Source: JBIOJM01 sp044450785
GTDB lineage: Bacteria; Planctomycetota; Planctomycetia; Isosphaerales; Isosphaeraceae
Assembly (NCBI GenBank): GCA_044450785.1
Contig: JBIOJM010000034.1
Coordinates: 1-46,876, forward strand
Direction of reading: 5' to 3'
DNA: 46,876 nucleotides
The notes below the pieces were generated by a model that was not told the origin of the DNA, did not search any database, and was given only the letters and a program-made list of their open reading frames with translations. A program made the translations under genes and the position numbers. Shown in pieces: positions 27,763 to 37,100 of this stretch. Position 1 is the first letter of the stretch, and each line of letters begins with the position of its first letter.

Positions 27763-27949
27763 AACGGTCAGGCATCCCCGATCAGACGGCTTTCCAGGGC
27801 GGCCTCGACTTTGATTCTCAGCACGACATCGATGGGAAGCGAGACGATTTGATCGGTCGGATTGAGGTCCGGTCATAGCAGAAGCACACGATCGCGCCTT
27901 TGTGCATCATCCGATGGTGTATCGCCCAACGCCTATGCAGGAGTCTCCG

Positions 27950-28290
27950 ATGAGCGATGCCCACGTGCCCTCGGTTGGCGGCAAGTCCTTCGAGGAGATG
28001 AAGAAGGTGAACGAGTATCAGGCCGAATACTGGTCCGCTCGAGATATTCAGCCTTTGTTGGGATACGACCAATCGCGGAACTTCGACGGTGCCGTCCGGA
28101 AAGCCAAGACCTCTTGCGAGCAGTCGGGTAACGACTGCGACCATCATTTTGCTGACGTCAGCAAAATGATCGAGATCGGGACGGGAGGCGTCCGGGAAGT
28201 TCCTGACTACCACCTGAGGCAGGGGTGACGAACCCCATGGTCGGCATTTTGCACGACGCCGGGTATAAAGGTATGTATGGCGGACTGTGA
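27950..28290 (+). pseudogene. dinD: dinD remnant, internally deleted
   Basis: From 27950 (GGAG before the ATG) the frame reads FEEMKKVNEYQAEYWSARDI, QPLLGYDQSRNFDGAVRKAK and HHFADVSKMIEIGTGG, the N-terminal region of DinD (DNA-damage-inducible protein D). It ends at a stop at 28228 just after VPDYHL, where intact DinD continues into its central part. At 28237-28290 another frame reads ILHDAGYKGMYGGL and stops, which matches a later DinD segment (xxFHxxGYxGLYGGL). So a central segment is lost and the frame is shifted. A 28-bp perfect palindrome lies inside the coding part (28143-28170). Confidence 0.8.
28143..28170. repeat. 28-bp perfect palindrome in the dinD remnant
   Basis: ATCATTTTGCTGAC (28143-28156) and GTCAGCAAAATGAT (28157-28170) are exact reverse complements with no spacer. 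They encode HHFADVSKMI. It may be an operator, a protein-binding site or a chance result of the coded motif. Confidence 0.85.
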
Positions 28291-28354
28291 AACGAGGCCA
28301 TCAAGAGTCGGAGAAGCCTCGTCATCAGAGACACTGTCCGAGGAGTGAGAGACC

Positions 28355-28647
28355 ATGACCCGCCAGGACATCCTAGATCACCTGAACGCCGAGGCTCCGG
28401 CCTTGCGCCGCCGGTTCGGCCTCAAGACGCTGGCCGTATCGGCTCGATGGCACGGGGCGACGATCGGGAGGGGAGCGACCTGGACATCCTCGTCACGTTC
28501 GAGGGGAGGGCCGAGGTCGACCGCTTCATGGGCCTGAAACTGTACCTCGAGGACGCGTTCGGGCGCTCGGTTGATCTCCTTACCCCGAGCTCGTTGCGGC
28601 CCGGTATGCAGGCGGAGATCGAGAAGGAGGCGATCCTTGTCCCGTAA
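28355..28647 (+). pseudogene. mntA: MntA-type nucleotidyltransferase antitoxin, frameshifted
   Basis: From ATG at 28355 the frame reads MTRQDILDHLNAEAPALRRR up to KTLAV; a missing T near 28438-28440 (TTC expected) shifts the frame, and the other frame continues as GSMARGDDREGSDLDILVTF and VDLLTPSSLRPGM to a TAA at 28645. GSxARG and DLDILV are the minimal-nucleotidyltransferase motifs. In HepT-MntA systems MntA AMPylates and neutralises the HEPN toxin. The next gene is the HepT remnant, so the pair was once complete. Confidence 0.8.
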
Positions 28648-28840
28648 GCAGGAGCACCGGATCGCCGACATCATTTTTTGCTGCGACAAGATCCTCCGTT
28701 TCACGAGGGGAATGAACCAGGAACAGTTGGCCCAGCAAGAGCTCGTCCAAGATGCCGTCCTTCTCTATCGCAGATCGATCGTTTCTTCGCTCTTGAGCAG
28801 ACGAAGTCCGATCCACGCACCGATGAGTCCTCCAGCGTAG
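28637..28840 (+). pseudogene. hepT: HepT (HEPN toxin) remnant, C-terminally truncated
   Basis: A TTG start at 28637 with GGAGG 7-8 nt before it overlaps the mntA end, as usual for this pair. The product begins SRKQEHRIADIIFCCDKILR, FTRGMNQEQLAQQ, ELVQDAVLL, which is the N-terminal half of HepT. After that it runs into unrelated sequence from the convergent membrane-protein gene and stops at 28840. The RxxxxHxY active and AMPylation region is missing, so it cannot be a working toxin. Confidence 0.75.
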
Positions 28841-29760
28841 AATGGCGCTTCACTCCGCCACATGTCGGGCAATGCGGAGAAGTACAGTTGCGCCGAGTCC
28901 GCCCACCTGGGCCCGAGGACTGGTTGATTGAGTCGCTTCTCCATCTGCTGGATTACAAAAGAACGGTATCCCCACATATTTCCGGCAAGGACCGAGAGGA
29001 TCACGGAACCGCAGAGAGTCACCCGCAGCAGGGGCGTCACGCCGCCGCCCACGAGTTTAATCGCCCAGCAGAGCCCATACGCCCAGACTGCGGGGAGCAG
29101 CATCGCGTAGAAACCGAATCGATTCAATCGCTCCGGTTGCTGGAGAAAGCCCCAAGCCATACCGCCCGAGACGGTCAGGACGCTCAGCACGGCAAGCACA
29201 AGCGGCCATTTCACGGATTGTTGAGTCGCCAGCTTGCCTGCCGCAGCATGGAACTGGAGGTCCTGCCAGCATCCATCGCAAAGCGGAGTGTAGGCGTAAT
29301 TGGCCAGCGCGACCGTGACCGCCTCCTTCTTCCCGCACTCCGTGCAACGCAAGGTTTCGGACGCACCGTGCGCGTGCAGATCTTGAGCGAGAAGCGTCGT
29401 GATCTCCAAAAATCGGTCGATCCCGATGCTCTCCAAACGCTTGCCATCGACGAGAACGGAGCAACCACGCTTGCTAATGGATTCATGCCCGCTCGCGTCT
29501 TTTTCCATCAGGGCACTGATCCAAGAGGTTGGCAGCCCAGCTTCGTGCCATTTCACGAAGCCGGCAAAGTCTTCAAGAACCTGGTCGCCGATGTCCGCGG
29601 TAGGGGAGCTGAGCTTCGCCGTGACGACTCCATCCCACTCCAAGAGCTCCACGATCACACCTTGCTGGATACCGAGGAAGCATTTGCTCTTCTCCACAAA
29701 TCTCAGTTGGTTGCGACCAGCAAGACGTTCCATGCATTCTCGGAGCTCGCGACGTTTCAT
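28765..29760 (-). CDS. zinc-ribbon membrane protein of unknown function
   Basis: The 331-residue product has an N-terminal soluble part of about 130 residues with no recognised domain, then a zinc ribbon (Cys139-x2-Cys142 and Cys161-x2-Cys164: RCTECGKKEAVTV ... PLCDGCW) and four predicted membrane helices (about 185-205, 215-236, 245-265 and 308-323). Its 3' end overlaps the hepT remnant. It is the only intact gene in a stretch of remnants and lies 12 bp after a dienelactone-hydrolase fragment. Function unknown. Confidence 0.75.
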   Translation of the reverse strand: MKRRELRECMERLAGRNQLRFVEKSKCFLGIQQGVIVELLEWDGVVTAKLSSPTADIGDQVLEDFAGFVKWHEAGLPTSWISALMEKDASGHESISKRGCSVLVDGKRLESIGIDRFLEITTLLAQDLHAHGASETLRCTECGKKEAVTVALANYAYTPLCDGCWQDLQFHAAAGKLATQQSVKWPLVLAVLSVLTVSGGMAWGFLQQPERLNRFGFYAMLLPAVWAYGLCWAIKLVGGGVTPLLRVTLCGSVILSVLAGNMWGYRSFVIQQMEKRLNQPVLGPRWADSAQLYFSALPDMWRSEAPFYAGGLIGAWIGLRLLKSEETIDLR

Positions 29761-29772
29761 TGATGCGGACCC

Positions 29773-29928
29773 TCAGTCGCCGTCTGTGGCGAGGCGCTCG
29801 CGGAAGAAAGCGAGAACGCGATCGAGCGCTTTTTTCACGACCACGCCCGGCCCGGACCCACGGCGATAGACTGGCCGCGCCTTCCTGTCATGCGTGAACG
29901 ACTCTTCGCGAAAACCCTCCAGCGTCAT
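29773..29928 (-). pseudogene. dienelactone hydrolase family remnant
   Basis: The 51-codon frame starts MTLEGFREESFTHDRKARPV, then YRRGSGPGVVV, which is the start of bacterial dienelactone-hydrolase-like proteins (normally followed by an HExPG element), and then jumps straight to KKALDRVLAFFRERL, the usual C-terminal helix. About 200 middle residues, including the Cys-Asp-His triad, are absent. The frame is intact, so a clean internal deletion is likely. Confidence 0.65.
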
Positions 29929-30271
29929 GTCAAAGCCTCACACCGAACGACACTGATTCCCGGATGCCCGACAGCGGCGGAGCCGCAACCGGTCGTAGAA
30001 GCGCGCGCGCGACGCTGACATCCTGCGACGGTAGAGGTTACGTTTTTTCCGGGACCGTGCCCGGAAAAAGTGGCCCGTGCGGGGCAGTTCCCGCGTACTG
30101 ACCCGACGCGCAACTTCAAATCGCGCCAGCGACGGTTCTTGAACGCGTGCAGGATAATCAAAGCCCCCTTGCTTGCGCGGCGGGTTAGTGTAGGCGCCGG
30201 CTCCGTCCGGCGATCAATTCTCCAAACATCGACAACAAGTTGTCGATGCGCGGCCCCAAAGGGCCTTTTGT
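29929..30271. other. gap with a cluster of palindromes and a planctomycete repeat
   Basis: No gene seen. It holds TTTTTCCGGG-n6-CCCGGAAAAA (30042-30067), a CTTGCTTGCGCGGCGGGTTA relic repeat (30168-30187, followed by GTG) that is common in planctomycete intergenic DNA, CGCCGG-n6-CCGGCG (30195-30212), the palindrome at 30227-30248 and GGCCC-n4-GGGCC-TTTT (30252-30269). The strings TRRASKG and LTRR in the minus-strand frame are translations of the repeat, not a protein. Confidence 0.6.
30227..30248 (-). terminator. hairpin after the sulfatase gene
   Basis: CATCGACAAC-AA-GTTGTCGATG is a 10-bp perfect hairpin 24 nt past the sulfatase stop on its strand, followed on that strand by TTTGG. It could terminate the locus B transcript; the short T-tract makes it weak. 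Confidence 0.45.
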
Positions 30272-31693
30272 TCACGTTGTTGATCGCCTCGCCTCGGCGG
30301 AGATCTCGGTGACCATCTGATCGTACCGGGCCTTCAACCGGGCCACAATGTCCGCGTGCGCCGCGGCGACGTCGTGCTGCTCGCCCGGGTCGTCGCCGAG
30401 GTCGAAGAGGCTCATCGCCTTTGTCTCGTCGCCAGTGCGCAGACCGGGATATTCCGCCGGCTGGGGCTGCTCGAACGGGGCCAGGATGGTGACTCCGTCC
30501 GGAGCTCTCGGATCGATCCAGCGCCCGCCCGGAGAGTCGTCGCGGCGATCGCGGGCCGGCAGCACGTGCAGTTTCCAGCGGCCGTCTCGCACGGTCGCCA
30601 GCCGCGGCCCCGCGTGTCCGAAGATAACGTCGTGGCGGTAATGAGCTGTCCCTGAGAGCAACGGCAGCAGATCGCGGCCGTCGATCACGCGGTCGGGTGG
30701 CGGCGGGACGCCGGCGGCGGCCAGGGCCGTGGCGAACAGGTCCATGGTCACTGCCAGCTCGCGGCAGACCTGGCCGGCGGGCAGCCGGCCAGGCCAGCGT
30801 GCGATGCACGGCACCCGGAACCCTCCCTCCCAGGTCGTCCCTTTCATGCCGCGCAGGCCACCGGTGCTGCCCCCGTACCAGGGGCCGTTGTCGCTGGTGA
30901 ACACGACCAGGGTCCGCTGATCCAGCCCGAGGTCCTTGAGCCGGGCGAGGACCCGGCCGACGCTCCAGTCGAGCTCGGCCAGTGCGTCTCCGTAGAGGCC
31001 CGCGCCGCTCTTTTTGTAGAAGGCTTCCGAACAGGCCAGCGGCTTGTGGGGCATGGCGTGGGCGAAGTAGAGGAAGAACGGCCGGTCGCGGTTGCGGGCG
31101 ATGAATCGCAGGGCCCGCTCGGTGTACCGCCGGGTCAGCGTCGATTGGACGACCGGGTATTCGACCTCCGTCTCGCCGTCGAGCAGCCGGACCGGGCGCA
31201 TATCGTTGCTGTAGGGGATTCCGAAGTATTCGTCAAAGCCCCGCCGGGTCGGCAGGTACTCGGGTTTCTTGTGGCCAAGGTGCCACTTGCCGACCATGCC
31301 GGTGGCGTAGCCGGCCCCGTGGAGGACCTGGGCCACGGTGATTTCACCGGGCGGCAGCGCGATGGCGTCGGCAGCCGGGCCGGATTCGGGGTCGGGATTG
31401 GTCGTCAGGCCGCAGCGGAACGGGTACCGCCCGGTCAACAGGGCGGCGCGGGTCGGTGCGCAGAAGGGCATCGGCGTGTTGAGCTGCGTCATCCGCACCC
31501 CCTCCACCGCCATCCGGTCCAGGTTGGGGGTTTTGAATCGCGGATGTCCATAGCAGCCGAGGTCGCCGTAACCGAGGTCGTCGGCCAGGATGATGACGAT
31601 GTTCGGCTTCGGGGTAGGAGGGGCGACGCCGGCGGCATCGGCGAGCTGAGCTCTCAGCAGCAGAATGCCAACAGCCACAAGCGGGCGCATCAT
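30272..31693 (-). CDS. secreted Cys-type sulfatase
   Basis: I start it at the MM pair at 31693, preceded by GAGGAG and followed by a signal peptide (PLVAVGILLLRAQLADAAG). The 473-residue product has PNIVIILADDLGYGDLGCYG (Asp38-Asp39 metal ligands), the CAPTRAALLTGRYP signature with Cys78 to be converted to formylglycine, MVGKWHLGHKKPEY and TLVVFTSDNGPWYGG. It therefore needs a formylglycine-generating enzyme. Such sulfatases release sulfate from algal or host glycans. It lies 17 bp after the inactive CHAT gene and is probably its co-transcribed last gene. Confidence 0.93.
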   Translation of the reverse strand: MMRPLVAVGILLLRAQLADAAGVAPPTPKPNIVIILADDLGYGDLGCYGHPRFKTPNLDRMAVEGVRMTQLNTPMPFCAPTRAALLTGRYPFRCGLTTNPDPESGPAADAIALPPGEITVAQVLHGAGYATGMVGKWHLGHKKPEYLPTRRGFDEYFGIPYSNDMRPVRLLDGETEVEYPVVQSTLTRRYTERALRFIARNRDRPFFLYFAHAMPHKPLACSEAFYKKSGAGLYGDALAELDWSVGRVLARLKDLGLDQRTLVVFTSDNGPWYGGSTGGLRGMKGTTWEGGFRVPCIARWPGRLPAGQVCRELAVTMDLFATALAAAGVPPPPDRVIDGRDLLPLLSGTAHYRHDVIFGHAGPRLATVRDGRWKLHVLPARDRRDDSPGGRWIDPRAPDGVTILAPFEQPQPAEYPGLRTGDETKAMSLFDLGDDPGEQHDVAAAHADIVARLKARYDQMVTEISAEARRSTT

Positions 31694-31710
31694 GGCATCA
31701 ATCTCCTCTT

Positions 31711-33975
31711 TCAATCCGGGTCGCCGGCCAGCACGAACGCGGCCCAGAAGTACGGGGGCTCGTACGGCCGGTCGTTGTCCGCGCCGGCAGGGACCGCGGC
31801 GGCGAGCTCGGTCGGCTGGCGGGCCTTGGCACCTTTGGATCGCTCGACACCGCCCGACAGCTCCGCGGTCAAGGATAGCACCTCCGCGCGGCGCAACCCG
31901 CGCAGCCACGCCTTTGCTTCGCGGAGGGCCTCCGCCTTCGGCAACGGGCCGGTGAGGCCGGGGCGTCGGCCCAGAAGGTTCGCGTAGAACCGTTGCATCA
32001 GCAGGGCCGTCGCCGTGTCATCGACTTTCCAGAGCGACAGGCAGACGCTCCGCGTGCCCGACATCAAAAGGGCCTGTGTAAACCCCAAGAAGCCCTCGCC
32101 GCCGGCTTCACGGCCCAGGGCGGTCTCACCGGCCGCGAGCGTCACCAGCGAGGCGTTCAGGTCCCAGCCGCGCTGGATCTCGCGGACCGAGAGGCGGCCG
32201 TCGAAGACCGGCTTGTGGTTCAGAGCCTGTTGCAGCGGGTCAGGCAAGCCGGTCTGGGTCAGGATCACGGCCGAGCGGGCGGGAACGCCTTCGTCGATCA
32301 CCGCGTGCGTCGCCAGGTGGATAAAGCCGAACTGCTTGAGTTCGCCCGAGGCGGCCAGGCGGTCCAGCTCGGATTCACTCGCGTCGGCCCCGAGCAGAAT
32401 CCGGGTGGGCCGATTGTCTAATTGGAAGAGCCGGGCGAGCGCCTTGACCTCGTATCGCGTGCCCGGCACGGGAGGGAAGCAGACCGGGTCGCCCAGGGCC
32501 AGCAGGCCGGCATGGCGGTCCGGGTGGGGCTGTTCCCGCAGGTACATGTAGACGGTAGCCGAGGGCGCGTAGCTCACCGTTCGGGTGTCGCCGGGCGCGA
32601 GCAGCGGCTCGACTGGGATGCCCGCCATGACGCGGGAAGGTAGGACGATCAGCCTCCGGGCAGGCGGCAGGCTGTCGACCGTCGCGCCCAGGGCCTTGGC
32701 CAGCGGCTCGAAGCGCTGGGTGCGCAATCTCTCGACGAGCGACCGGAGGTCTGCCGGAATGGCGCCGGGCCGACTCCGCAGCTCAGTGCGGACGCGATCC
32801 GCGAGCGCGGTGTCGTCGTTGGTCCACAGCCCGTCCGGACCGGTCCCCGCGATCGGGACCCAGATCGGGACGCCCCGGGAACGAACGACCACTCCCCAGT
32901 GCTCGCCGCCCAAGTCGGCCGCGTTCGGGCCCGCCGGTGGGATGTCGACCCAGGCGATCAGGGCGGCATCGGGGGGTAGCGCGGATTGGATTTCGTTCAG
33001 CCCGGCGACCTGGCCCGCCAGCGGGCCGTGATCCTGAACGAGCTTGGTCTGAAACTCACCCAGCGCAATGCTGGCCAGCTCGCGCTGGCGCTTCAGGTCT
33101 TCGAACTGCTTCGCCCGATCGGCCTGGTCGAGGCCCTTGGGCGTGGTTTCCACCAGCCGGTCGAGCCGCTCCAGTGCGGCGGTCAATTTGCGGAGGCGGG
33201 CTCGTTCGGCGGGTGCGAGCCGCCGGTCCTGGCGGGCGGCCAACTCGTCGAGTAATCCTCGGCCCAGGTCTTCCTCCCCGCGTTGCCACGCCTCGGCCGG
33301 CTGACCGAGCCGGGCGAGCACGGCGGCCAGGGCGGGGCGCATCGATTGCAAGGTGCCGGCGCGTTCCAGTCCGGTGAAGGCGGCCCGGAGCCGGGCCGCA
33401 TCCACGCTGTTCACCGCACGCAGCCATCGGTCTCGCGCCTCGAGGTACTTCCCCTGGGCGTTGAGGTTCGCCGCCAGGTTGTTGTAACTCTGGGCGGTGA
33501 CGGGGTGGTCGTCGGTGAGCAGGCGGCGGCGGATCTCGAGCGGCTTCTCGAACAGCGGCTGGGCCTGGGCGTACTTCCCCTTGGCGTTGAGGGCTATTGC
33601 TTGCTCATCCATGGTGATGGCCGATTGGTAAGCAACTCGATCCGCGTGCGGCATCCGCGCGACCCGGCGCAACGTCTTCAGATTCCACTCCGCATTCACC
33701 GTCTCGAAACGCTCCGGCCCGAGGCCCCGCGTCCGCAAGGCGAGCAGCTCCTCCGCTCGCGCGATCGCCTCATCCCAGCGATCGGCCTTCAGGGCCTTGT
33801 CGATCTGCTCATCCAGATGCATGGCTCGTTTCTCGTCGTCGCCGGTCAACTTGCGCAATCCGGGCGCGGGTGGTTGACCGGCCATTGGTTTTGGCGCGGG
33901 CGCTTGACCAGAAACAGGATTCGGGATGAAGAGAACAAGCGACCCGAACAACGGCGCCATGAGCTTGCTGAACAT
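31711..33975 (-). CDS. TPR-CHAT paralogue lacking the catalytic Cys
   Basis: GGAGG lies 6 nt before the ATG at 33975, giving 754 residues with a signal segment (SKLMAPLFGSLVLFIPNPVSG). Only one to two TPRs of the 42-residue type are present (LTDDHPVTAQSYNNLAANLN), then the coiled middle region and CHAT domain. The His is kept (HLATHAVID, His557), but the Cys motif SACET of its neighbour reads TLAAGETALG; the codon at 32128-32130 gives Gly616. It is therefore predicted to be a dead protease. The C-terminus (PYFWAAFVLAGDPD) matches that of the neighbour exactly in places, so it arose by tandem duplication. It could be a decoy, scaffold or regulator. It also lacks the PDZ insertion. Confidence 0.92.
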   Translation of the reverse strand: MFSKLMAPLFGSLVLFIPNPVSGQAPAPKPMAGQPPAPGLRKLTGDDEKRAMHLDEQIDKALKADRWDEAIARAEELLALRTRGLGPERFETVNAEWNLKTLRRVARMPHADRVAYQSAITMDEQAIALNAKGKYAQAQPLFEKPLEIRRRLLTDDHPVTAQSYNNLAANLNAQGKYLEARDRWLRAVNSVDAARLRAAFTGLERAGTLQSMRPALAAVLARLGQPAEAWQRGEEDLGRGLLDELAARQDRRLAPAERARLRKLTAALERLDRLVETTPKGLDQADRAKQFEDLKRQRELASIALGEFQTKLVQDHGPLAGQVAGLNEIQSALPPDAALIAWVDIPPAGPNAADLGGEHWGVVVRSRGVPIWVPIAGTGPDGLWTNDDTALADRVRTELRSRPGAIPADLRSLVERLRTQRFEPLAKALGATVDSLPPARRLIVLPSRVMAGIPVEPLLAPGDTRTVSYAPSATVYMYLREQPHPDRHAGLLALGDPVCFPPVPGTRYEVKALARLFQLDNRPTRILLGADASESELDRLAASGELKQFGFIHLATHAVIDEGVPARSAVILTQTGLPDPLQQALNHKPVFDGRLSVREIQRGWDLNASLVTLAAGETALGREAGGEGFLGFTQALLMSGTRSVCLSLWKVDDTATALLMQRFYANLLGRRPGLTGPLPKAEALREAKAWLRGLRRAEVLSLTAELSGGVERSKGAKARQPTELAAAVPAGADNDRPYEPPYFWAAFVLAGDPD

Positions 33976-34175
33976 GAGGTGCCTCCGCCGAACGAAGAGG
34001 GGGTAGGTCCGCGGAGCGCACGCCGCGAGTTTCTTCAGGACGAACAATCAACTTAACCACGCAGCACACCGAAAAACACGGAAATAATGATAATTAAAGG
34101 AACCCTCCGTTCAATCTGCGCGCTCCGGTTCCGTGTCCTACCGTGCTTTCAGTGGTTCAAGACTGGGATCCTCCT
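33976..34175. other. 200-bp gap between the two CHAT genes
   Basis: On the minus strand, 34054-34083 reads TTTCCGTGTTTTTCGGTGTG and then CTGCGTGG, a relic repeat known from planctomycete intergenic DNA. Nothing else is apparent. The sequences just before each CHAT stop are near-identical (TCAATCCGGGTCGCCGG and TCAGTCCGGGTCACCGG), marking the duplication boundary. Confidence 0.5.
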
Positions 34176-37100
34176 TCAGTCCGGGTCACCGGCCAGCACG
34201 AACGCGGCCCAGAAGTACGGCGGCGCGTACGGCCGGTCGTCGTCGCCGGGTACCACGGCGGCATGCTCGGTTGGCTGGCGGGCCTTTGCACCTTTGGACC
34301 GTTCGACGCCGCCCGACAGGTCCGCGGTCAGGGCCAGCACCTCCGCGCGGTGCAGGCCGCGCAGCCAGGCCTTCGCCTCGCGGAGGGCCTCCGCCTTCGG
34401 CAACGGGCCGGCGAGCCCGGGGCGCCGGCCCAGAAGGTTGGCGTAGAACCGTTGCATCAAGAGGGCCGTCGCCGTGTCGTCGACCTTCCACAGCGACAGG
34501 CAGACGCTCCGCGCGCCCGACATCAAGAGCGCCTGAGTAAACCCCACAAACCCCTCGCCGCCGGCGTCACGGCCCAGCGCGGTCTCGCACGCCGACAGCG
34601 TCACCAATTCGGCCTTCAGGTCCCAGCCGCGCTGGATCTCCCTGACCGAGAGCCGGCCGTCGTAAACCGGCTTGTGGCTCAGGGCCTGTTGCAGCGGGTC
34701 GGGCAGGCCGGTCTGGGTCAGGATCACGGCCGAGCGGGTGGGCACATCTTCATCAATAACCCCGTGGGTCGCCAGGTGGATGAAGCCGAACTTGCCCAGC
34801 TCGCCCGAGGCGGCCAGGCGGTCGAGCTCGGGCTCACTCGCGTCGACGGCGAGCAGGATCCTGGTCGACCGATCGTCGGATTGGAAAAGGTGAGCCAGCG
34901 CCTTGACCTCATACCTCGTCCCGGGCAAGGGGGCGAAGTCCTCATCGCCCCCTCGCGCCGCCACCAGCACCTGCTGCAGCTTGCGATTTTCGGCGATCGC
35001 GACCGGTGCGGGCCGGGGGTCGATCACGACGCCGAGCTTGCCGGGTGCCAGATCTCGGTGGGAGGACTGGCCATCCCTCCAGACGTCAACGACTATCGCC
35101 TTTTGGCCCTCGGCAACGACCTTGAGGTCGTCCTTCTTGTTCAGCGCCATTCCGTTGTAGGCGAGCAAGACATCGCCCGGCTTCAGTCCGTGTGTCGCGG
35201 CGTTGGAGCCGGGTCCGACAACGTTGACAAGCAGGCCGCGTTCGGGCAATGGCTTGGGGTCGCTCGACTTGTCGGGACGCTCGTAGATCGGGTCGCCCAG
35301 GGCGAGCAGGCCGGCGTGGCGGTCCGGCCGGAGCTGCTCCCGCAGGTACTTGAACACGGTGGCCGAGGGGGCGTAGCTCACTGTCCGAGTGTCGTCGGGG
35401 GCGAGCAGCGCCTCGATCGGGATGCCCGACATGGCCCGGGAGGGTAGGACGATCAGCCTCCGGGCGGGCGGCTGGCCGGCGTCCGTGGTGGGCGCGGTCA
35501 GGAGACCCGCGCCCAGCGCGTTGGCCAGCGGCCCGAGGCGCTGGGTGCGTAATCTCTCGAGCAGGGGCCGCAGGTCCGCCAGGCCGGCGCCCGGCCGGAG
35601 CCGCAGCTCCGTCCGGACTCGGTCCGCGAGCGCGATGTCGTCCTTGGTCCACAGGCCGTCGGGGCCGGTCCCCGCGATCGGGATCCAGGCCGGGATGCCG
35701 CGGGAGCGGACGACCACGCCCCAACGCTCGCCGTCCGGGTCGGCCGCGTTCGGTCCCGCGGGTGGGATGTCGACCCAGGCGACCAGGGCGGCATCAGCGG
35801 GCAGCGCGGCCTGGATCTCGTTGAGCCTCGCGACCTGGCCCGCCAATGGGCCGTGATCCTCGACGAGCTTGGTCTGGAACTCTCCCAGGGCGATGCTGGC
35901 CAGCTCGCGCTGGCGCTTCAGTTCCGCAAACCGCTTGGCCCGCTCGACCTGGTCGAGTTTCTTTGGCGTGCTTTCCACGAGCTTGTCCAGCCGTTCCAGC
36001 TCGGCGGTCAATTCGCGGAGGCGCGCTCGCTGCCCGGGTGCGAGCCGCCGGTCCTGGCGGGCCGCCAGCTCGTCGAGCAGGCCCCGGCCCAGGTCTTCCT
36101 CCCCGCGTTGCCACGCCTCGGCAGGCTGACCGAGCCGTGCCAGCACGGCGGCCAGGGCGGGGCGCATGGATCGCAAGGTCCCGGCTCGTTCCATTCCGGT
36201 GAAGGCGATCCGGAGCCGGGCCGCATCCAGGCTCTTCACTCCTCGCAGCAATCGGTCTCGCGCCTCGAGGTACTTCCCCTGAGCGTTGAGGTTGCCCGCC
36301 ACACTGTGGAAGCTGGCGGCGGTATCGGGGTGGTCGTCGGTGAGCAGGCGGCGGCGGATCTCCAGCGCCTTCTCGAAGAGCGGCTGGGCCTGGGCGTACT
36401 TGCCCTGGGCGTCGAGGTTGGCTGCCACATTGTTGTAGGTCCTGGCGGTGTCAGCGTGGTCGTCGGTGAGCAGGCGGCGGTTGATCTCCAGCGCCTTCTC
36501 AAACAGTGGCTGGGCCTGGGCGTACTTCCCCTGGGCGTTGAGATTGTGAGCCACGTTGTTGTAGGTTCCGGCGGTATCGGGGTGGTCGTCGGTGAGCAGG
36601 CGGCGGTTGATCTCCAGCGCCTTCTCGACAAGCGGCTGAGCCTGGACGTACTTCCCCTGAACGGCGAGGTTGAGCGCCAGGTTGTTGTAGCTCTTGGCGG
36701 TGTCGGCGTGGTCGTCGGTGAGCAGGCGGCGGAAGAGTTCCATCGACTTCTCGAATAGTGGCTGGGCCTGGGCGTATTTCCCCTGAGCGTTGAGGTTGGA
36801 CGCGACGTTGCCGTAGCTGCGGGCGGTGAGCGGGTGGTCGTCGGTGAGCAGGCGGCGTTTGATCTCCAGCGACTTCTCCAGCAGCGGCTGGGCCTGAGCG
36901 TACTTACCCTGCAAGGCGAGGTTAATCGCCAGGTTGTTGTAGCTGTTGGCGGTGGTGGGGTGGTCTTCGGTGAGCAAGCGGCGGAGGATCTCCAGCGCCT
37001 TCTCGTACAGCGGCTCGGCCAGGGCGTACTTCCCTTGGGCGTTGAGGTTGTCCGCCAGGCTGTTGTATGTTCGGCCGGTATCGGGGTGGTCGTCGGTGAG

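Noticed and set aside
30252..30269. GGCCC-GGGCC-TTTT as a plus-strand terminator
   Set aside because: There is no plus-strand gene before it; the stem is only 5 bp.
29925..30809. 294-codon minus-strand open frame containing TRRASKG
   Set aside because: It is a shifted reading of the sulfatase and the relic repeat; composition is Arg-rich and not protein-like.
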